In this document: positions 12,368-14,500 of the stretch, in pieces
Numbering within the stretch: the first letter of the stretch is position 1
Layout of the letters: each line of letters begins with the position of its first letter
NCBI GenBank assembly: GCA_947632625.1
Contig: CANRPZ010000023.1
Coordinates: forward strand, 1-14,500
Length of the DNA stretch: 14,500 nucleotides
DNA from: an uncultured Bacilli bacterium
GTDB lineage: Bacteria > Bacillota_I > Bacilli_A > RF39 > UBA660
Direction of reading: 5' to 3'
Position numbers and translations under genes: made by a program
The notes under the pieces: generated by a model
Database searches by the model: none
What the model saw: only the letters and a program-made list of their open reading frames with translations
What the model was told of the DNA's origin: nothing

Positions 12368-14500
12368 TTAAAAAGCAAGAGTAATACGAAAAACACGATC
12401 GGTACTAGCTGTCCCTGAATCATGAGCGAAAGTAAGAACCCCACCTCCTAATCCAAGAGGATAATTGCCACCTCGTAGAAACCATGGATTTCCATTCCAA
12501 ATAAAAATAGTTTCATCATGATACCAACCACAAATTGTTCTAACTTGTTCTACTGCAGTACTTGTTGTTCCTGTATACTTTTCGACTATAAATGGGCCCA
12601 TCTCACCAGTTGCATCTCCAAGTATCCGATTGCTGTAATCCGTTGATACATGATTGTATTTATATGTATCATAATATTTTTCATCTTTTAAATCATTTTC
12701 AGTTAAGCCACTATTTAAATAGATTAATTTTTCACTTTCATCCATCATAACTCCCATTACATATTCCCATGAACCTCCATTCATATCATAAACTCCAGTA
12801 TAATTTCCTGTAGTGCTTGCAATAACACTTTCTGTATTAAAGTATTGATAATTTGCCGTTCCATCTTTTCCTTTTTCTGATGCACTTTGTTCATTACAAG
12901 CACCACTATGTGCACTACATAATTCATTTGTTCCTGTAAAGCCTGTTGTTGGTGCAGTTTTTGCTGCATATCCTGTTAATCGACTCATATTATTATTAAT
13001 TCGTATATCACTACATTTGTTATTTGGACATCTTCCATAGATAGAATTAGTTAAATAAGCAACTGCTCCCCATTCTGTATTCTTCATCATATGACTATTT
13101 AAGTCTTCGTTATAACTTAAACTATTTTTATACATTGTTCCTACAGTTATGTTTCTCCAACTATACTCATTTGGTTTTATAATGATTTTAGATGCATCTC
13201 CATCTTTTGTAGCTTCACTTGCACTAGTTGCTCCTTTATATCCTGTTTCGAACTTGCCTACCCAGATGCCTTTTGTATCAAAGGCTGTGAAAGCTGGATG
13301 GGTCATCCATTTATTTACAGTACAGTTTCCATTTTCGCCACTTGGCGGAGCAATGCATTCTTCCTCATCTTCTATAGTATTCGTTAAACCAAATTTGATT
13401 TCTATTGGTTGGACTTTACTTTCATATTCAATTGTTTCTCTTTGGCTGTACTCTCCCATCTCAAAGATTCTATATCGATATTTTGGTATCCATACAAAAT
13501 AACTTTCTATTATATCTTCTGGAATTATTTCTTCTGCTTCTTCTTCTCTTTCTGTAAAATCTACATATTTTAATAATTCACTATTATCATGTATTTTTAT
13601 TTCATTACTAAAATCACTTTCTATTTCTTCTTCCGTTAATGCTCGGTCAAAGATAGCTGCTTGGTATACATCGATATTGGAAAATCCGGTATGGTTAAAT
13701 ATTGAGGGATTATCATTAGCTCCAATACAAAATTGAGCTGAAGAAGGTTTTATAACTGTTTCTATTTTTTCATTTAACACTAGATTTCCATTTAAATAAA
13801 GTTTCATTTCTTTTCCATTATATGTTCCTACTATTGTATACATGGTATTTAGTTCTGGTGTTATATCTGTTGCATAATAATGATAAATATTTTCATTTTT
13901 ATCATATATTGAAAATGCAAATTTTTGTTGATACAAAAGCAATTCTACACCAGCTTTTTCTGGATTTGTTAAAAGCTCTGTTCCACTTATACTATTAAAA
14001 CTTAAACGAATTACCAAACTAATAGTATTACCAAAGTCATGATTCTCTAATCCTAAATCAATGTAGTCATCTACTCCATCTAAACTTACATAGTCTTTTT
14101 CTTTTGTTGCTCCACTTACTTTTCCATAAGCATTTAGTGCATCATAACTATTTTGTTTGATTATGGCATTTGCCCATTCTTGTTTCTCATAGCTATACCA
14201 TGGTTCGTTTATATCCGCTTTTCTTACTGTTCCTTCTTCATCTATTGTAACTGGTATTAAATCTCCTTTTAATTCTGGATATGCTCCATTTAATATACTT
14301 TCTTTATAATAAGTATGAAAATCAGGTACGATTCCTTTTAACACATTAAAAGACTTTTCTTCTTTATACAATGCAAAAGTTCGGTATAGTTTTATACCTC
14401 CGATAATTAATATAAATAATAGAATTGTTCCAATTAAAATTTTCTTTTGCTTTGTATTTTTCTTATACCTTTGTAGCTCCGTTGGTTTGTTATTTCTATT
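12368..14500 (-). CDS. Membrane-anchored LamG / formylglycine-enzyme-like surface protein, 5' end missing
   Basis: The reading frame is open to the right edge, so the start lies outside; 710 residues are visible. A basic end (1-20) is followed by one membrane segment (21-36, ILIGTILLFILIIGG), then an outside region. A LamG-type lectin-like domain spans about 137-293 (SLDGVDDYIDL at its start, FDRALTEEEI at its end). After an acidic linker, a domain of about 375 residues follows. Its VWIPKYRYRIFE, WGAVAYLTNS, DMNGGSWEYVMG and final PWFLRGGN...FRITLAF pattern fits the formylglycine-generating enzyme/C-type-lectin fold. It has close cysteine pairs (for example CPNNKC and CSAHSGAC) that may form disulfides. 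The role is probably binding of sugars or surfaces. A TTG at 14371 is not a likely start: it lies beyond the membrane segment and lacks a binding site. Confidence 0.85.
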   Translation of the reverse strand, partial: NRNNKPTELQRYKKNTKQKKILIGTILLFILIIGGIKLYRTFALYKEEKSFNVLKGIVPDFHTYYKESILNGAYPELKGDLIPVTIDEEGTVRKADINEPWYSYEKQEWANAIIKQNSYDALNAYGKVSGATKEKDYVSLDGVDDYIDLGLENHDFGNTISLVIRLSFNSISGTELLTNPEKAGVELLLYQQKFAFSIYDKNENIYHYYATDITPELNTMYTIVGTYNGKEMKLYLNGNLVLNEKIETVIKPSSAQFCIGANDNPSIFNHTGFSNIDVYQAAIFDRALTEEEIESDFSNEIKIHDNSELLKYVDFTEREEEAEEIIPEDIIESYFVWIPKYRYRIFEMGEYSQRETIEYESKVQPIEIKFGLTNTIEDEEECIAPPSGENGNCTVNKWMTHPAFTAFDTKGIWVGKFETGYKGATSASEATKDGDASKIIIKPNEYSWRNITVGTMYKNSLSYNEDLNSHMMKNTEWGAVAYLTNSIYGRCPNNKCSDIRINNNMSRLTGYAAKTAPTTGFTGTNELCSAHSGACNEQSASEKGKDGTANYQYFNTESVIASTTGNYTGVYDMNGGSWEYVMGVMMDESEKLIYLNSGLTENDLKDEKYYDTYKYNHVSTDYSNRILGDATGEMGPFIVEKYTGTTSTAVEQVRTICGWYHDETIFIWNGNPWFLRGGNYPLGLGGGVLTFAHDSGTASTDRVFRITLAF
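12371..12475 (-). other. Candidate DGR-type variable region at the 3' end of the surface protein gene
   Basis: The last 35 codons start at RGG and end before the stop. The 90 bases 12386-12475 hold 43 G or C (48%), against about 30% around them. Of the 32 codons after RGG, 25 end in T or C, including CCT, CTT, GCT, CAT, GAT, ACC and CGT. This is what adenine mutation of AAT/AAC codons would leave. The position at the C-terminus of a C-type-lectin-like fold is that of known DGR targets. No template repeat or reverse transcriptase is in the window, so this is inference. Confidence 0.35.

Noticed and set aside
12781..12969. Minus-strand open frame rich in Gln
   Set aside because: Another frame of the surface protein gene, which has clear domain matches through this stretch.
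13149..13502. Plus-strand open frame of 117 codons
   Set aside because: Opposite the surface protein gene and without support of its own.
14341..14500. Type IV prepilin-like N-terminus for the surface protein
   Set aside because: The visible segment has a basic stretch and a hydrophobic helix but no prepilin G-F-T-L-x-E cleavage motif.
1..14500. CRISPR array, tRNA or rRNA gene, insertion sequence, reverse transcriptase
   Set aside because: No regularly spaced repeats, no cloverleaf or rRNA stretch, no transposase, and no reverse transcriptase motif in any reading frame examined.

Overview
The window is AT-rich (about 30% G+C by eye). It uses TGA as a normal stop: mltG, trmR, the trhP1-like gene and ireB all end in TGA and would fuse to later reading frames otherwise. 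It has strong GGAGG-type ribosome binding sites, textbook sigma-A promoters and an isoleucine T-box. Together with the order of its genes this points to a low-GC Bacillota, most likely an uncultured Bacilli-type lineage such as those found in the gut, rather than a code-4 Mycoplasma. The species cannot be named from this window.

Layout, left to right. 1-56: edge sequence with a C7 run. 57-3421: ileS on the minus strand, with its own promoter, a T-box leader and a terminator that overlaps its stop codon. The IleRS has the GXHH form of the HIGH motif. 3431-4367: two overlapping minus-strand genes of unknown function, a single-pass membrane protein and an 84-residue acidic protein, with their own promoter; they read towards the T-box leader. 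4504-5865: the only plus-strand gene, a phosphomannomutase/phosphoglucomutase, transcribed divergently from the membrane protein gene. 5880-7678: tig and greA, both minus strand, each with its own promoter, and with a terminator between them.

7715-12252: a seven-gene minus-strand operon, in transcription order ireB, ruvX, yrzB-like, mltG, trmR, a degenerate U32 protein (trhP1-like) and trhP2, followed by greA. This is the order of the Bacillus subtilis yrzL-yrrK-yrzB-yrrL-yrrM-yrrN-yrrO-udk-greA block, but without udk. It joins a kinase-controlled cell envelope regulator, pre-rRNA processing, glycan chain release in the wall, and the enzymes that make 5-methoxyuridine at position 34 of tRNAs (TrhP pair hydroxylates, TrmR methylates). 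Adjacent genes in it are separated by at most 6 bases or overlap, which suggests translational coupling.

12368-14500: the 3' part of a large surface-protein gene that runs off the right edge, with a membrane anchor, a LamG lectin-like domain and a C-terminal formylglycine-enzyme/C-type-lectin-like domain. Its last 90 or so bases are about 48% G+C, rich in pyrimidine-ending codons, and sit where variable regions of diversity-generating retroelement (DGR) target proteins sit. No reverse transcriptase or template repeat is in the window, so this is a hypothesis, but it is the most likely place for an unusual system here.
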